Below are positions 33,645 through 43,014 of a stretch of 49,732 nt of DNA, one piece after another. Under the pieces are notes generated by a model. It searched no databases, was not told the origin of the DNA, and was given only the letters and a program-made list of their open reading frames with translations. Numbering within the stretch: the stretch's first letter is position 1; every line of letters starts with the position of its first letter. The stretch is from a candidate division WWE3 bacterium CG22_combo_CG10-13_8_21_14_all_39_12 (GTDB lineage Bacteria > Patescibacteriota > 4484-211 > GCA-002791395), in the NCBI GenBank assembly GCA_002771355.1, contig PCSU01000056.1:1-49732 (forward strand). The letters run 5' to 3'. A program made the position numbers and the translations under genes.

Positions 33645-35003
33645 ATGTCAAATCACGATATTCAAGATGTTGTTTCATTAGCTAAACGACGGGGTTTTGT
33701 ATTCCCCAGTTCCCAGATATATGGTGGTTGGGAAGCTACCTATGATTTTGGACCACTGGGTACTGAAATCTTACGAACACTTAAAAACCTATGGTGGGAG
33801 AATTTTATTCACCGTAAACCAAATGTTGTAGGGTTAGATAGTGCTATTATTAGCCATCCTCGTGTATGGGAAGCAAGTGGACATGTGGATTCGTTTGCCG
33901 ATGTGATGGTTGAAGACAAGAAAACTCAAAAAAGATATCGTGCAGACCACCTCATTGAAGACACACTTAACATCCCAACCGACGGGTTTACCCCCCAGGA
34001 GTTTGACGAGCTTATTGGAAAGAACAATATTAAAAGCCCTGACAATAATGAACTATCGCAAGCTAAGTATTTTAATCAACTGGTAGAGGTACAAATTGGC
34101 ACAACCTCTGACACAAAATCTACAGCTTACTTACGCGGTGAAACCTGTCAACCAATTTTCTATAACTATGGTTTAGTAAAAGATTCAATGCGCATGAAAC
34201 TTCCATTTGGTGTTGGACAAATTGGTAAGGCATTTAGAAATGAAATAAAGGTTGGACCATTTTTCTTTAGAACGCGCGAGTTCGAACAAATGGAAATTGA
34301 AATGTTTTTACATCCGAGTGAGGCTTCCGAACAGTTAGAAACATTTAAAACTGAAAGTATGGAATGGCTCACATCCCTTGGGATTTCAAAAGACAAACTT
34401 AAGTTCAGGGAACAGGAATTTAAAGAACGTGCACATTACAACAAAATCGCAACAGATATTGAGTACAGTTTTCCGTTTGGATGGAAGGAGTTTCAAGGGA
34501 TTCACTACCGTGGTGACTGGGATCTGACTAGGCATGGAGAGTTTTCAGGACACTCTTTTGTGGAAAAAATCGAAGAGACTGGAGAAGAGTTTGTGCCTCA
34601 CATTGTAGAATATTCAATTGGTTTAAGTCGTCTCTTACTTGTCCTTTTATCCGACGCATATACTAAAGAAGAAGATCGGTTAGTCTTAAAAATAGCTTCT
34701 CACCTTGCGCCTTACAAAGCGGCAGTGTTTCCATTAGTTCGAAACAAACCAGAAATTACTGAACGAGCAAAAAAAATATTTGCAGACCTTAATCTACACA
34801 CACCAACAGCATTTGATGACAGGGGCAATATTGGTAAACGATATTTATCTCAAGATGAAATTGGTACTCCATTTTGCGTAACAATAGATTACGACACACT
34901 TGATGATGGAACAGTAACTGTTAGAGACCGCGACAGTAAAGAACAGATTCGAATCGCAGAAACAAAATTAGTGGACTATATCTTAACAAATACCTCTGTT
35001 TAG
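33645..35003 (+). CDS. glyS: Glycyl-tRNA synthetase (homodimeric class II)
   Basis: It attaches glycine to tRNA-Gly (452 aa, the alpha2 type of GlyRS usual in Gram-positives, archaea and eukaryotes). The N-terminus RRGFVFPSSQIYGGWEATYDFGPLG is the characteristic glycine-recognition start. Class II motif 2 is FRNEIKVGPFFFRTREFEQMEIE, motif 3 VEYSIGLSRLL, and a C-terminal anticodon-binding domain follows (about 340-452). Its end abuts recO (convergent, no gap). GlyRS is the housekeeping gene that marks the boundary between the dcw cluster and the sugar cluster. Confidence 0.97.
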   Translation: MSNHDIQDVVSLAKRRGFVFPSSQIYGGWEATYDFGPLGTEILRTLKNLWWENFIHRKPNVVGLDSAIISHPRVWEASGHVDSFADVMVEDKKTQKRYRADHLIEDTLNIPTDGFTPQEFDELIGKNNIKSPDNNELSQAKYFNQLVEVQIGTTSDTKSTAYLRGETCQPIFYNYGLVKDSMRMKLPFGVGQIGKAFRNEIKVGPFFFRTREFEQMEIEMFLHPSEASEQLETFKTESMEWLTSLGISKDKLKFREQEFKERAHYNKIATDIEYSFPFGWKEFQGIHYRGDWDLTRHGEFSGHSFVEKIEETGEEFVPHIVEYSIGLSRLLLVLLSDAYTKEEDRLVLKIASHLAPYKAAVFPLVRNKPEITERAKKIFADLNLHTPTAFDDRGNIGKRYLSQDEIGTPFCVTIDYDTLDDGTVTVRDRDSKEQIRIAETKLVDYILTNTSV

Positions 35004-35567
35004 TTATTTAACTAAACCTTTTGTGTTTAAGGTTCTCTCCAAAACCTCTTCAAATAATCTATGCATAAAGATCTTCCTTTGATAAGGATCCTTAGGGTAT
35101 TGTGACCCATGATCCTCATCTGACCAAAAGCCGGCATTTTTTAATAGATATCTTTCAAGATTTCGAAGCTGATCAGAATGATAAGCTTTACGTGAATCAA
35201 TTTGTGTTAGTAATCCAATCACCTGATTAAACAAATCTGTATCAGGTTCTTCGTCCGGAATTAAGTGCTCAACGAGTTCTGAAATATAGTACGCAACATT
35301 TACCAATGATTTGTCTTCTTTAATATAGCCAAAGTTCTCTACTGTCTGGGCTTCCGTTATAAGGCCAAGTCCTGAAGATTCCCTAATCGTAACCCTGGCT
35401 ACGTTAAATAAATCTAAGTGGCCCCCTCTCCTTGAAGTAATACTTCGCACCCCTTTTGCAACAGCTCGTATTTTGCCTGTATATTTTGCGAACATAACAA
35501 ATAAAACGTCACGTTCTCCGTAAGGGTATCGACGCAAAATGATTGCATCGTCTGTAAAAGTTTTCAT
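35004..35567 (-). CDS. recO: DNA repair protein RecO, shortened
   Basis: 187 aa against about 240-250 in most bacteria. The N-terminal OB-fold (TDDAIILRRYPYGERDVLFVMFAKYTGKIRAVAKGVRS) is clear and the helical domain follows. The C-terminal zinc-finger region is missing and the protein ends in a basic helix. RecO loads RecA with RecR at gaps. It is the last gene on the minus strand after the polysaccharide operon, 11 nt after the DUF4012 gene. The missing finger matches the general shortening of housekeeping proteins here. Confidence 0.88.
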   Translation of the reverse strand: MKTFTDDAIILRRYPYGERDVLFVMFAKYTGKIRAVAKGVRSITSRRGGHLDLFNVARVTIRESSGLGLITEAQTVENFGYIKEDKSLVNVAYYISELVEHLIPDEEPDTDLFNQVIGLLTQIDSRKAYHSDQLRNLERYLLKNAGFWSDEDHGSQYPKDPYQRKIFMHRLFEEVLERTLNTKGLVK

Positions 35568-35578
35568 GAATTCAAATG

Positions 35579-37417
35579 TTACCAGGAAATTGTTTTTACC
35601 GTATCTGTAGTAACATCAAAAGAATCTTCAAGTTTATCATTTACAAATATAGTATGCTCAACTGAACTTTTCCCCGGTTGTTTTTGTATAGTAAGTGTAA
35701 ACTCATCGCCATCCTGCCGTGGAATTGTATAGGTAAAAGAAACTACTTGTGAAGAAAGTGCAGGAATTCGAACGAAGTTATCAAACACCGTTTTTCCAAG
35801 ATCGTTATAAACTTGGCTTTGAGCTTCTCCACCGGAAAAATCAATAAGTTGAGATCCTTTCGGAACATATACTCTTAAGTAATTACGAGCTGTAGCATTA
35901 AGCCAACCATCAAACGTTCCCGTATTTTCATAGGTAAGATTGACCTTTACCGTAATTACCCCCTGATCAGAACGAGTATAGTGGTGTTCAACCGATCGGA
36001 CTAAATACATATCTGACTTTAATCCTGCAAGGTTTGCATCATTTACATGAAAATAATCTTCATCCGTAGAAACTATTCTACCGGAAAAATTGTATTGTTC
36101 TGACAGGTCTTGAAGCTCAGGATCAGTAAAATACAATAATACATGCTTTTGATCTAGTTGCTTAGTAACTACGCTAAAAAGGGGCATCCACTGGGTACTC
36201 TTTACTGACATGACTTGATCAAAAATATTATTCATCAATGCCCCAATAACATCTTTTCTAAGTGCTTGATCTGAGGTGAGCTGACTTGAATAAAACTCTA
36301 AGCGACACACAACATTTTCCGAGGTAAATGTTGTCCCTCCATCTTTACAAGACGCTGGAACATATGGAAATAAACTAAAATCAATACTATAATCTGGAAT
36401 TTCAACATCCCCTGTGAATTCAAGCAACGCCGAAACAAATTGAGTATCTATTGCAATGATCCCATCAACAGACGCTTGGCCAATTTGTTTCCAATACGTA
36501 TGGAACATATCCATTGACTCTTTGTAGTCTGGTGAGAAGTTTGTATCTCTCATATGCCAAGCTGTTTCCGTAAGATATTTTATTATGGGAGCTGGAGGTG
36601 TGTAATAAACCTGATCATCTCTAATCTCATAAATGTTTTTTGCTTCAGAAAAAGAAATCTCGCCTGACTTACTATTTAAAATAGTAAATGATGTAATAAA
36701 TCCTCCAGTTGGACGTAACTCCTTGTCGTTTTGAAACAATACCAAATACCGTTTTGTTGCATCAACTCCCATTAAATCAGGTAATTGCATTACAAACTCC
36801 TTAATTTGAGGAATATTTTCGGAAAATGACTGCGTAAGTTTAACTCCTTCCCGTGCGTAATCACGTATTGGAATTCCTAAGTTTGGGTAGGTATCAACTG
36901 ACAAATCATTAACCAAGACTATAACTGGCTCAATATCAGAAAGATATGTATCTAAAATTGGAATTATTTGTGGTGATATTTTTAAGAAATTTTCTAAGTA
37001 CTGTTCACTACCACTTGATGTATCAAGACCTAATGCCAAAGAGAATGGAGCCACATTCTCTAAAAAATCTTGGTGAACAAACAGCCCCTCATCGATAATC
37101 TTAGCAATAATAGGAAGATCTTTATAAACCGGCTTTACCATAGGAACATAATTTAATAGTTTCATCTGATCAATTGCAATGAGTAGATCTGCAGTATTAA
37201 CCCTCAAAGAGGCAAGTACTGATGGCAGTTGATCAATAGTTCGCTGCGAAGCATGTGTTTTAAGATCTTGAGCATCATCGTAAACCAATGATGCTGAATC
37301 AATAATGACACCTGTGGGGGAAAGAACAGTAATGTAACAAACAAAACCTTGAAAACAAGCAATTGCAATAAGTAATAATATTAATTTTGCGTGATGTTTT
37401 ATAACAAGCATAGACAC
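35579..37417 (-). CDS. DUF4012-family surface protein
   Basis: 612 aa. One N-terminal hydrophobic segment (about 11-33) is either a signal anchor or an uncleaved signal peptide; the rest is predicted outside the membrane. The hallmark stretch KRYLVLFQNDKELRPTGGFITSF is typical of DUF4012 proteins, which often sit in exopolysaccharide clusters of Gram-positives and CPR bacteria. The LytR-CpsA-Psr-like feel of the central part suggests glycan attachment or modification, but function is not established. It lies 3 nt after the glycosylphosphotransferase gene. Confidence 0.82.
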   Translation of the reverse strand: MSMLVIKHHAKLILLLIAIACFQGFVCYITVLSPTGVIIDSASLVYDDAQDLKTHASQRTIDQLPSVLASLRVNTADLLIAIDQMKLLNYVPMVKPVYKDLPIIAKIIDEGLFVHQDFLENVAPFSLALGLDTSSGSEQYLENFLKISPQIIPILDTYLSDIEPVIVLVNDLSVDTYPNLGIPIRDYAREGVKLTQSFSENIPQIKEFVMQLPDLMGVDATKRYLVLFQNDKELRPTGGFITSFTILNSKSGEISFSEAKNIYEIRDDQVYYTPPAPIIKYLTETAWHMRDTNFSPDYKESMDMFHTYWKQIGQASVDGIIAIDTQFVSALLEFTGDVEIPDYSIDFSLFPYVPASCKDGGTTFTSENVVCRLEFYSSQLTSDQALRKDVIGALMNNIFDQVMSVKSTQWMPLFSVVTKQLDQKHVLLYFTDPELQDLSEQYNFSGRIVSTDEDYFHVNDANLAGLKSDMYLVRSVEHHYTRSDQGVITVKVNLTYENTGTFDGWLNATARNYLRVYVPKGSQLIDFSGGEAQSQVYNDLGKTVFDNFVRIPALSSQVVSFTYTIPRQDGDEFTLTIQKQPGKSSVEHTIFVNDKLEDSFDVTTDTVKTISW

Positions 37418-37420
37418 ATT

Positions 37421-38872
37421 CTACATTGCTCCTGAACCTTTGAGAACAACAGGAATGGTTCTAAATAAAATTTTAATATCTAACCACACACTTGCGTGGG
37501 TTGCATAGTAAGCATCCATTGATACTCGTTCTGTAAAATCAACATTACTTCTACCTGAAACCTGCCATAAACCGGTAATCCCTGGTTTAACTGTCAATAA
37601 ACGTCGAACGAGGGCTTTCGTCTGAGGAAAACTATTTTGCTGTGTCTGAAGTTCTTTTACAACATAAGCACGCGGTCCAACAATACTTATCTCCCCCTTT
37701 AATACGTTAATAAGTTGCGGTAACTCATCAATACTAGTTCTACGAATAAACGATCCCACTTTTGTTACCCGAGGGTCCTTAGCAAGTTTATAATTTGGTT
37801 GCTCCTCTTTTAATTTTTCTGTTTTCTCATCCTGACTTGCGTGAACAAACTTGCCATCTTTTTCAAACATACTCATACTTCTAAACTTAATAAGGTCAAA
37901 TTCAAGCCCATTACGACCTACTCGTCGGTGCCGAAACAACACAGGACCTTTGGAGTCTAAATGAATCGCAATCGCGGTACAAGCCATAAGCGGCGAAAGA
38001 AAAATAAGCGAAACAACACTTATGAAAACATCAAGTAACCTTTTAAATGCAAGCATCCACCCATCTAATAGTGACGGGCTCAGTTCAATAAGTGGTGTTG
38101 CGGCAAACTCGTGAGTTTTTACATGTGCAGTTGCAAGATCAAGTACATTTGGAACAAACATAAATGCTATTCCCCTACCCTCACAGACTGTAAAAATTTC
38201 AAGAGATGTACTATCCGAAATTGCAGGATCAGCAATGATTACCACATGCACGACTTCATCAATGAGATATTTTTCTAATGAATCAAAATTGTACGTCCAC
38301 TCAGGAAGTCCAGGATCTATTAAGGAGTCCTTAGAGCTTGGTTGTGTAATATATATCGCCTTAATGTTATAGATATTCTCTCCAACCGCTTCTAAACTTG
38401 CCTTGACCCTATCAATATGTGGTTGAGCTCCAACGATAACTACATTTTCCCTGGCAAAACCTCTCGATCGAATAACTCTTTCGATAACAACCATAACTCC
38501 TCTACCAATAAGTAGAAACACTACAGAAAAAAGAGCAGAAAACCCAAGGACCAACCGTGAATAATCAAATGTCCTGCTAAAATAAATCACAGAACCAACA
38601 AATGCCCCGGTTAATAGTGAACCAAAAACAATGCGAAACACATCTGAATACCTATCGATAACCAGTTCTTGTTTATACAACCCAAAATAAGCAAAAACAC
38701 TGATATATAAAAACCCGGCCATAAGTGCAAACGGTACAAATTGCATAAAAGGGATAAGCATCACATCACCAAATTTTTCACGAACATAGTAAGAAACGAC
38801 ATAAGACAAAACTACCAGAACATAGTCTGTAACTAATGTAATTATTCCAAGCAATAACTTACTTCTTCTCAT
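37421..38872 (-). CDS. Polyprenyl glycosylphosphotransferase (WbaP/WcaJ type)
   Basis: 483 aa. It starts polysaccharide synthesis by placing a sugar phosphate on undecaprenyl phosphate. Four N-terminal helices and a CoA-binding-like Rossmann domain (VVIVGAQPHIDRVKASL) precede the catalytic sugar-transferase domain: FKRLLDVFISVVSLI, FRHRRVGRNGLEFDLIKFRSM, RRTSIDELPQLINVLKGEISIVGPR and VKPGITGLWQVSGRS. This is a full-length family member. It ends 3 nt before the DUF4012 gene and follows the UbiA-like gene by 1 nt. Confidence 0.95.
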   Translation of the reverse strand: MRRSKLLLGIITLVTDYVLVVLSYVVSYYVREKFGDVMLIPFMQFVPFALMAGFLYISVFAYFGLYKQELVIDRYSDVFRIVFGSLLTGAFVGSVIYFSRTFDYSRLVLGFSALFSVVFLLIGRGVMVVIERVIRSRGFARENVVIVGAQPHIDRVKASLEAVGENIYNIKAIYITQPSSKDSLIDPGLPEWTYNFDSLEKYLIDEVVHVVIIADPAISDSTSLEIFTVCEGRGIAFMFVPNVLDLATAHVKTHEFAATPLIELSPSLLDGWMLAFKRLLDVFISVVSLIFLSPLMACTAIAIHLDSKGPVLFRHRRVGRNGLEFDLIKFRSMSMFEKDGKFVHASQDEKTEKLKEEQPNYKLAKDPRVTKVGSFIRRTSIDELPQLINVLKGEISIVGPRAYVVKELQTQQNSFPQTKALVRRLLTVKPGITGLWQVSGRSNVDFTERVSMDAYYATHASVWLDIKILFRTIPVVLKGSGAM

Positions 38873-38873
38873 T

Positions 38874-39743
38874 TTACGTGTAGATTATAACAATGATACT
38901 TAGTCCCCACAACAACGCGGTCAAAATAATTTGTTTATCAGTCAATAGTGTTCGGGTCGGATCCTCCCCCTTATTGTCCGTATAAACCAAAAGCAGATAC
39001 CTAAATAATCCATATACGACAAGTGGGACAGTATAAACCAACGCTGAGGTTCCCAAACGATTAACAACATCCGGTGCTTGAGTATACAAAACATAACTTA
39101 ATAAACTTGCCGTTGATACTATTGTTAAGAGTGTATCCAGAAGTTGTGGGGTGTAGTTTTGTAAAGATTTTCTTGTTCCAGAAGCACTATCTCCTAATAG
39201 CAAAAACTCATGCCTACGTTTTCCAATTACAAGAAATAACGCAAGAAAAAATGTTGTTATAAATAGCCAGTTTGAAATAGTAACCCCAATTGCAACACCA
39301 CCCGCTACCGCACGAATTACAAAACCGAGTGAAACGATAAGAATATCAACCAATTCGATGTGTTTTAAAACCTTTGTATATGATGTTGTAAGAATAAGAT
39401 ATACCATAAGAATGGCAAAAAATTGAGGGCTTACTAATAACGCCGTACCTACACTTACTACAAATAACACCCCTGCAATAATCCATGCCTGACGAGTAGA
39501 TATAACTCCTGCTGCTAATGGCCGATACTTTTTGACTGGATGTAAACGATCCCTTGTTATATCAACAATATCGTTCACAACATATGTTGCACTTGCAGCA
39601 CACGAAAATGCAATAAAACCAAGAATTGTAAGATATAGAGAATCTTGATCAGATAAGCGTTGCGCAAAGAGTAGCGCTGCAAATAACAAAAGGTTTTTTG
39701 CCCACTGATGTACTCGAATTAGTCGTATTACGTTTCGTTGCAT
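38874..39743 (-). CDS. UbiA-family prenyltransferase, decaprenyl-phosphate phosphoribosyltransferase-like
   Basis: 289 aa, about eight or nine helices. The first aspartate motif is NDIVDITRDRLHPVKKYRPLAAG and the second is YTKVLKHIELVDILIVSLGFVIRAVAGG. The HPxKKxRPxAxG form is that of DPPR synthase (mycobacterial Rv3806c/UbiA), which joins phosphoribosyl pyrophosphate to polyprenyl phosphate, the first step to polyprenyl-phosphoryl ribose or arabinose. The later enzymes (DprE1/DprE2-type) are not in the window. It overlaps the end of the preceding GT4 gene by 16 nt. A pentose in the surface glycan is a reasonable inference. Confidence 0.85.
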   Translation of the reverse strand: MQRNVIRLIRVHQWAKNLLLFAALLFAQRLSDQDSLYLTILGFIAFSCAASATYVVNDIVDITRDRLHPVKKYRPLAAGVISTRQAWIIAGVLFVVSVGTALLVSPQFFAILMVYLILTTSYTKVLKHIELVDILIVSLGFVIRAVAGGVAIGVTISNWLFITTFFLALFLVIGKRRHEFLLLGDSASGTRKSLQNYTPQLLDTLLTIVSTASLLSYVLYTQAPDVVNRLGTSALVYTVPLVVYGLFRYLLLVYTDNKGEDPTRTLLTDKQIILTALLWGLSIIVIIYT

Positions 39744-40861
39744 ATGCTATGTAGTCGATCCACAAAAACCTCCCTAGAAAACCCCTTCGCATGATTTACT
39801 AGCTTTGTTTTATCCCATGATATCTCAGGTACCCTTTTAAGAGCCACCTTTAGATCATCTGCCGTTTGGGATTCAAACAGTATACCCGTTTCATTTGAAA
39901 TAACAGTATCACGTGCCCCCCCTTTATTATAGGCAACAACAGGTATACCACATGCATTAGCTTCAATAATCGTCATACCAAAATCTTCATATTGCGGATG
40001 AAGCAAAGCCACGCTGTGACGCAATACATATGAAGCCTCTTTGTCAGTAAGATATCCAGCCATAATCGTTGACCCAGTTGCGCGGGACGCTAATTTTTTA
40101 TATGCAGCTCCGGTACCAATAATTACTAACGGAATGTTAAGTTCCTGACATGCATCAATCGCCACATCAATGCGCTTCCATTCAACGAGACGAGACATCA
40201 CAACCATATAGTTGTCGGGAAGATCAAACGATGGTTTTTCCTCTCCATTAAACCTTTCAAAATCAACAAACGGAAACAACACTTCTGCATCACGTCGATG
40301 ATATTTATTGATTCTCTTTACCACAATACTGCTATTGCCATAAACAACATCAGCACGTTGACCCGCAATATAATCCGATTGGCGCATTGTTGAAAGGATC
40401 GGTAAAAGAAGTCGACGTAACATTGTACCCAATCTCCCAGATCCAAAATACATTCGTGGTTCCCAAAACCCTCTAAATGGAGAGTGAATGTAACTTATGT
40501 GTTTAGTCGTTGGCTTAGTAACAATTCCATGAGCAAACCTTGTGGATGTTGAAAAAACAATATCAAAATCAGAAAAATCAAACTGCTCGAAAACTAAAGG
40601 ATAGAGGTAAAACAATACTTTATTGATAAATGCTTTAGCAGGAAGTTTATCTAATATACTTGTTCGAAACCTGGTTGCATCAATTCCTGTTTTTTTAATC
40701 ACATCACTTGTTACCATTGATGTAAATATCGGTGCACCAGGAAACTCATGAGCTATTGCAGCCATTACACGTTCAGCCCCACCCCATTGAACAAAATCGT
40801 CATGAACTAATGCTATTTTTGGGGTGACGGGCTCTTGAATCGATTCCTTTAATTGACTCAC
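39728..40861 (-). CDS. GT4 glycosyltransferase (mannosyltransferase-like)
   Basis: 377 aa, GT-B fold. The acceptor half starts IALVHDDFVQWGGAERVMAAI; the donor half has VVMSRLVEWKRIDVAIDACQE and EDFGMTIIEANACGIPVVAYNKGGARD, where the EX7E pair binds the donor. HSPFRGFWEP is common in mannosyl- and rhamnosyl-transferases of surface sugars. The sugar cannot be told. Its start overlaps the end of the YbhN-like gene by 4 nt. Confidence 0.9.
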   Translation of the reverse strand: MSQLKESIQEPVTPKIALVHDDFVQWGGAERVMAAIAHEFPGAPIFTSMVTSDVIKKTGIDATRFRTSILDKLPAKAFINKVLFYLYPLVFEQFDFSDFDIVFSTSTRFAHGIVTKPTTKHISYIHSPFRGFWEPRMYFGSGRLGTMLRRLLLPILSTMRQSDYIAGQRADVVYGNSSIVVKRINKYHRRDAEVLFPFVDFERFNGEEKPSFDLPDNYMVVMSRLVEWKRIDVAIDACQELNIPLVIIGTGAAYKKLASRATGSTIMAGYLTDKEASYVLRHSVALLHPQYEDFGMTIIEANACGIPVVAYNKGGARDTVISNETGILFESQTADDLKVALKRVPEISWDKTKLVNHAKGFSREVFVDRLHSICNET

Positions 40862-41853
40862 TTTAGTGCCTCCTTAGGTATTACGAGGTGTTTTTCTTTT
40901 TCTAGTGTATACCAAAATAACGCCCCAAAAATAATTACCGTTATGTTTGCCGCAAAGTGAGTTACTATTGCAAAGAGAAATGATAGCGACTCGTTTACAC
41001 CCATAAGTGAAAACGAAAGAACCGTTACATATTCATAGGTGCCTACCCCTCCAGGACTTGCAGGAATAACAATAGCAAGATTAATAATTCCCATCAAAAA
41101 GGCTGCAAACCCCAAAGATAGCTGAATACCAAACGCATGAAAACTTGTGTAATAAAATAAAACTTCAAGTCCCCATACCAAAAGACTTAATCCCATGAGC
41201 CTGAAAATAGATGGAAAAGAATTCAATGCACGTAACCCTTCAAAAAGCTGCTTAGAAAAAATATTTACCTTGTCTCCGATTCTTTTAGGCAACATTACAC
41301 TAAATGTATGAACCACTGACTGTGCTTTTACAGGGTATTTTGCTGAAACAATAAACAAAACAAATAAAGCACCAAAGATTCCACTCGCAACCTCAACTGC
41401 TTGGGTTGCCCACTGGGGCATAGGTAAAAACAAACTACCAACGAGCGTAAAAAACACAACGGTAATTCCATCCAAAACACGTTCTACAACAACCGTTGTA
41501 AACGCTTTAGGTATTGATACATCAGGATAAAGAGTATGCAATGCATATGCACGGTACACTTCGCCGGCACGAAGCGGCAATACATTATTTGCAGCAAAAC
41601 CCATCACGAGCGTTTTTAGTGAATGCCAAAATGTTACCGGTATATGCATTAACAGAAAATATACTTGCCATCTTCGCCCCCTCACAACGTATCCCGCTGC
41701 AAGGAGCCCGAGACCAACCATAAGCAACCAAATATTAATCTCATTAACATGACTACGCATAAGACCAAAGTCAGTTTTTTCAATCGAAAGATATAAAAAA
41801 AATCCACTTATGCCAATCAATACAATTGTGTTTACGATTTTTTTAATATTCAT
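40858..41853 (-). CDS. YbhN/AglD/MprF-type integral membrane protein (UPF0104)
   Basis: 331 aa, about eight helices, of the lysylphosphatidylglycerol-synthase transmembrane family. Landmarks: the motif NNVLPLRAGEVYRAYAL (N-x2-LP-x-R-x-GE) in the first third and PASPGGVGTYEYV near the C-terminus. Members flip or handle polyprenyl-linked sugars and aminoacyl lipids. Among glycosyltransferases here, a flippase-like role is plausible, but no activity is proven for this subgroup. It ends in the ATGA overlap with the next gene. Confidence 0.85.
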   Translation of the reverse strand: MNIKKIVNTIVLIGISGFFLYLSIEKTDFGLMRSHVNEINIWLLMVGLGLLAAGYVVRGRRWQVYFLLMHIPVTFWHSLKTLVMGFAANNVLPLRAGEVYRAYALHTLYPDVSIPKAFTTVVVERVLDGITVVFFTLVGSLFLPMPQWATQAVEVASGIFGALFVLFIVSAKYPVKAQSVVHTFSVMLPKRIGDKVNIFSKQLFEGLRALNSFPSIFRLMGLSLLVWGLEVLFYYTSFHAFGIQLSLGFAAFLMGIINLAIVIPASPGGVGTYEYVTVLSFSLMGVNESLSFLFAIVTHFAANITVIIFGALFWYTLEKEKHLVIPKEALK

Positions 41854-41859
41854 TACTCT

Positions 41860-42984
41860 TTAGTGCTTAATACTCGAATGGTACAAAGATAATGTTTCAG
41901 TTGCCATGCGTTCCCAACTATACTCTGTAACTTTTCCCAAACCGAGATTAATTTGTGTATTTCGTAATGTACTATTTGAGTTAAGATCATTTACTTTTCG
42001 GGCAAAACCTTGAGAATCCCCTTCATTAACATACAATGCTCCATCTCCACATACTTCTCTATGAACGGGAATGTCAGACAAAACAACGGGACACGAAGCA
42101 CTCATCGCTTCAAGAGGAGGTATTCCAAAACCCTCTTCAGCTGAGGCGCTCACAAAAACACTCGCCTGACTATACAATACAGATAACTCTTCATCGTCAA
42201 CGTATCCTAATATATTTACACGATGAGATAATCCCTTTTGCTTTGCCATATCTTCAATTTTTTGATAAAAACTATTCCGAGACCCAACAAGTAAAAGTGT
42301 AATATCTTCTGGCATATCATTAAGTGCATCAATTAAAACATCAACTCTCTTATAGGGGTATGCATTGCCCACATACATCACAAACTTATTGGTAATTCCA
42401 TACTTTTCCAAAACATGTAGTGGCTCATTTATTGTCTGATGATTACTTAGGTCAGTATCAATCCCTTCATACGTTACTGAGATTTTGCTGTCGGAAACAT
42501 TAAACCAATCAACAATGTCATTTTTTACGAAATGGGTTGGGGTAATAATATGACGACTACGATTAACCGCCCACCACATATCTAGTCTATATGCTTTATT
42601 CTTTACGGCATACATAAATGGTGAAAGTGTAGTTGCATCAAGACCAACATGTTTGTGTTTAATAAGATCGTGAATCGTAACCACAAATGGCGTCGAAAAA
42701 TTGAGAATGGGTACAATAAAGTGGGGAAAATGCACCAGGTCATATCTACCCTTTGCAAGAGCTAAAGGGAGTTTAATTTGTTCAGCAATACTATGGTGAG
42801 GGGCGTCAACCACTTGTAGAGAAAAATTTTTAGGAAATGATTCATTCCTATATTTCTCTAAAACAAAAAGTGTAAATAAATCATCTGTATCTATACGGGA
42901 AAGATAATGTATAAGATTTTTGGTATACCTGCCAAGACCTGCATGGTAAAGACCATAAAAGCGAGCATCAATTGCAATATTCAT
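41860..42984 (-). CDS. GT4 glycosyltransferase
   Basis: 374 aa, GT-B fold. The N-terminal glycine loop IDARFYGLYHAGLGRYTKNLI is typical of WbpZ/PimB-like GT4 enzymes. The donor half contains VMYVGNAYPYKRVDVLIDAL and EEGFGIPPLEAMSASCPVVLSDIPVHREV (EX7E). No membrane segment. It is closely related in layout to the next gene upstream in the operon, suggesting sequential addition of similar sugars. Confidence 0.9.
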   Translation of the reverse strand: MNIAIDARFYGLYHAGLGRYTKNLIHYLSRIDTDDLFTLFVLEKYRNESFPKNFSLQVVDAPHHSIAEQIKLPLALAKGRYDLVHFPHFIVPILNFSTPFVVTIHDLIKHKHVGLDATTLSPFMYAVKNKAYRLDMWWAVNRSRHIITPTHFVKNDIVDWFNVSDSKISVTYEGIDTDLSNHQTINEPLHVLEKYGITNKFVMYVGNAYPYKRVDVLIDALNDMPEDITLLLVGSRNSFYQKIEDMAKQKGLSHRVNILGYVDDEELSVLYSQASVFVSASAEEGFGIPPLEAMSASCPVVLSDIPVHREVCGDGALYVNEGDSQGFARKVNDLNSNSTLRNTQINLGLGKVTEYSWERMATETLSLYHSSIKH

Positions 42985-43014
42985 ATGTTATTGTGATAAG
43001 TATAACAAGTTATC

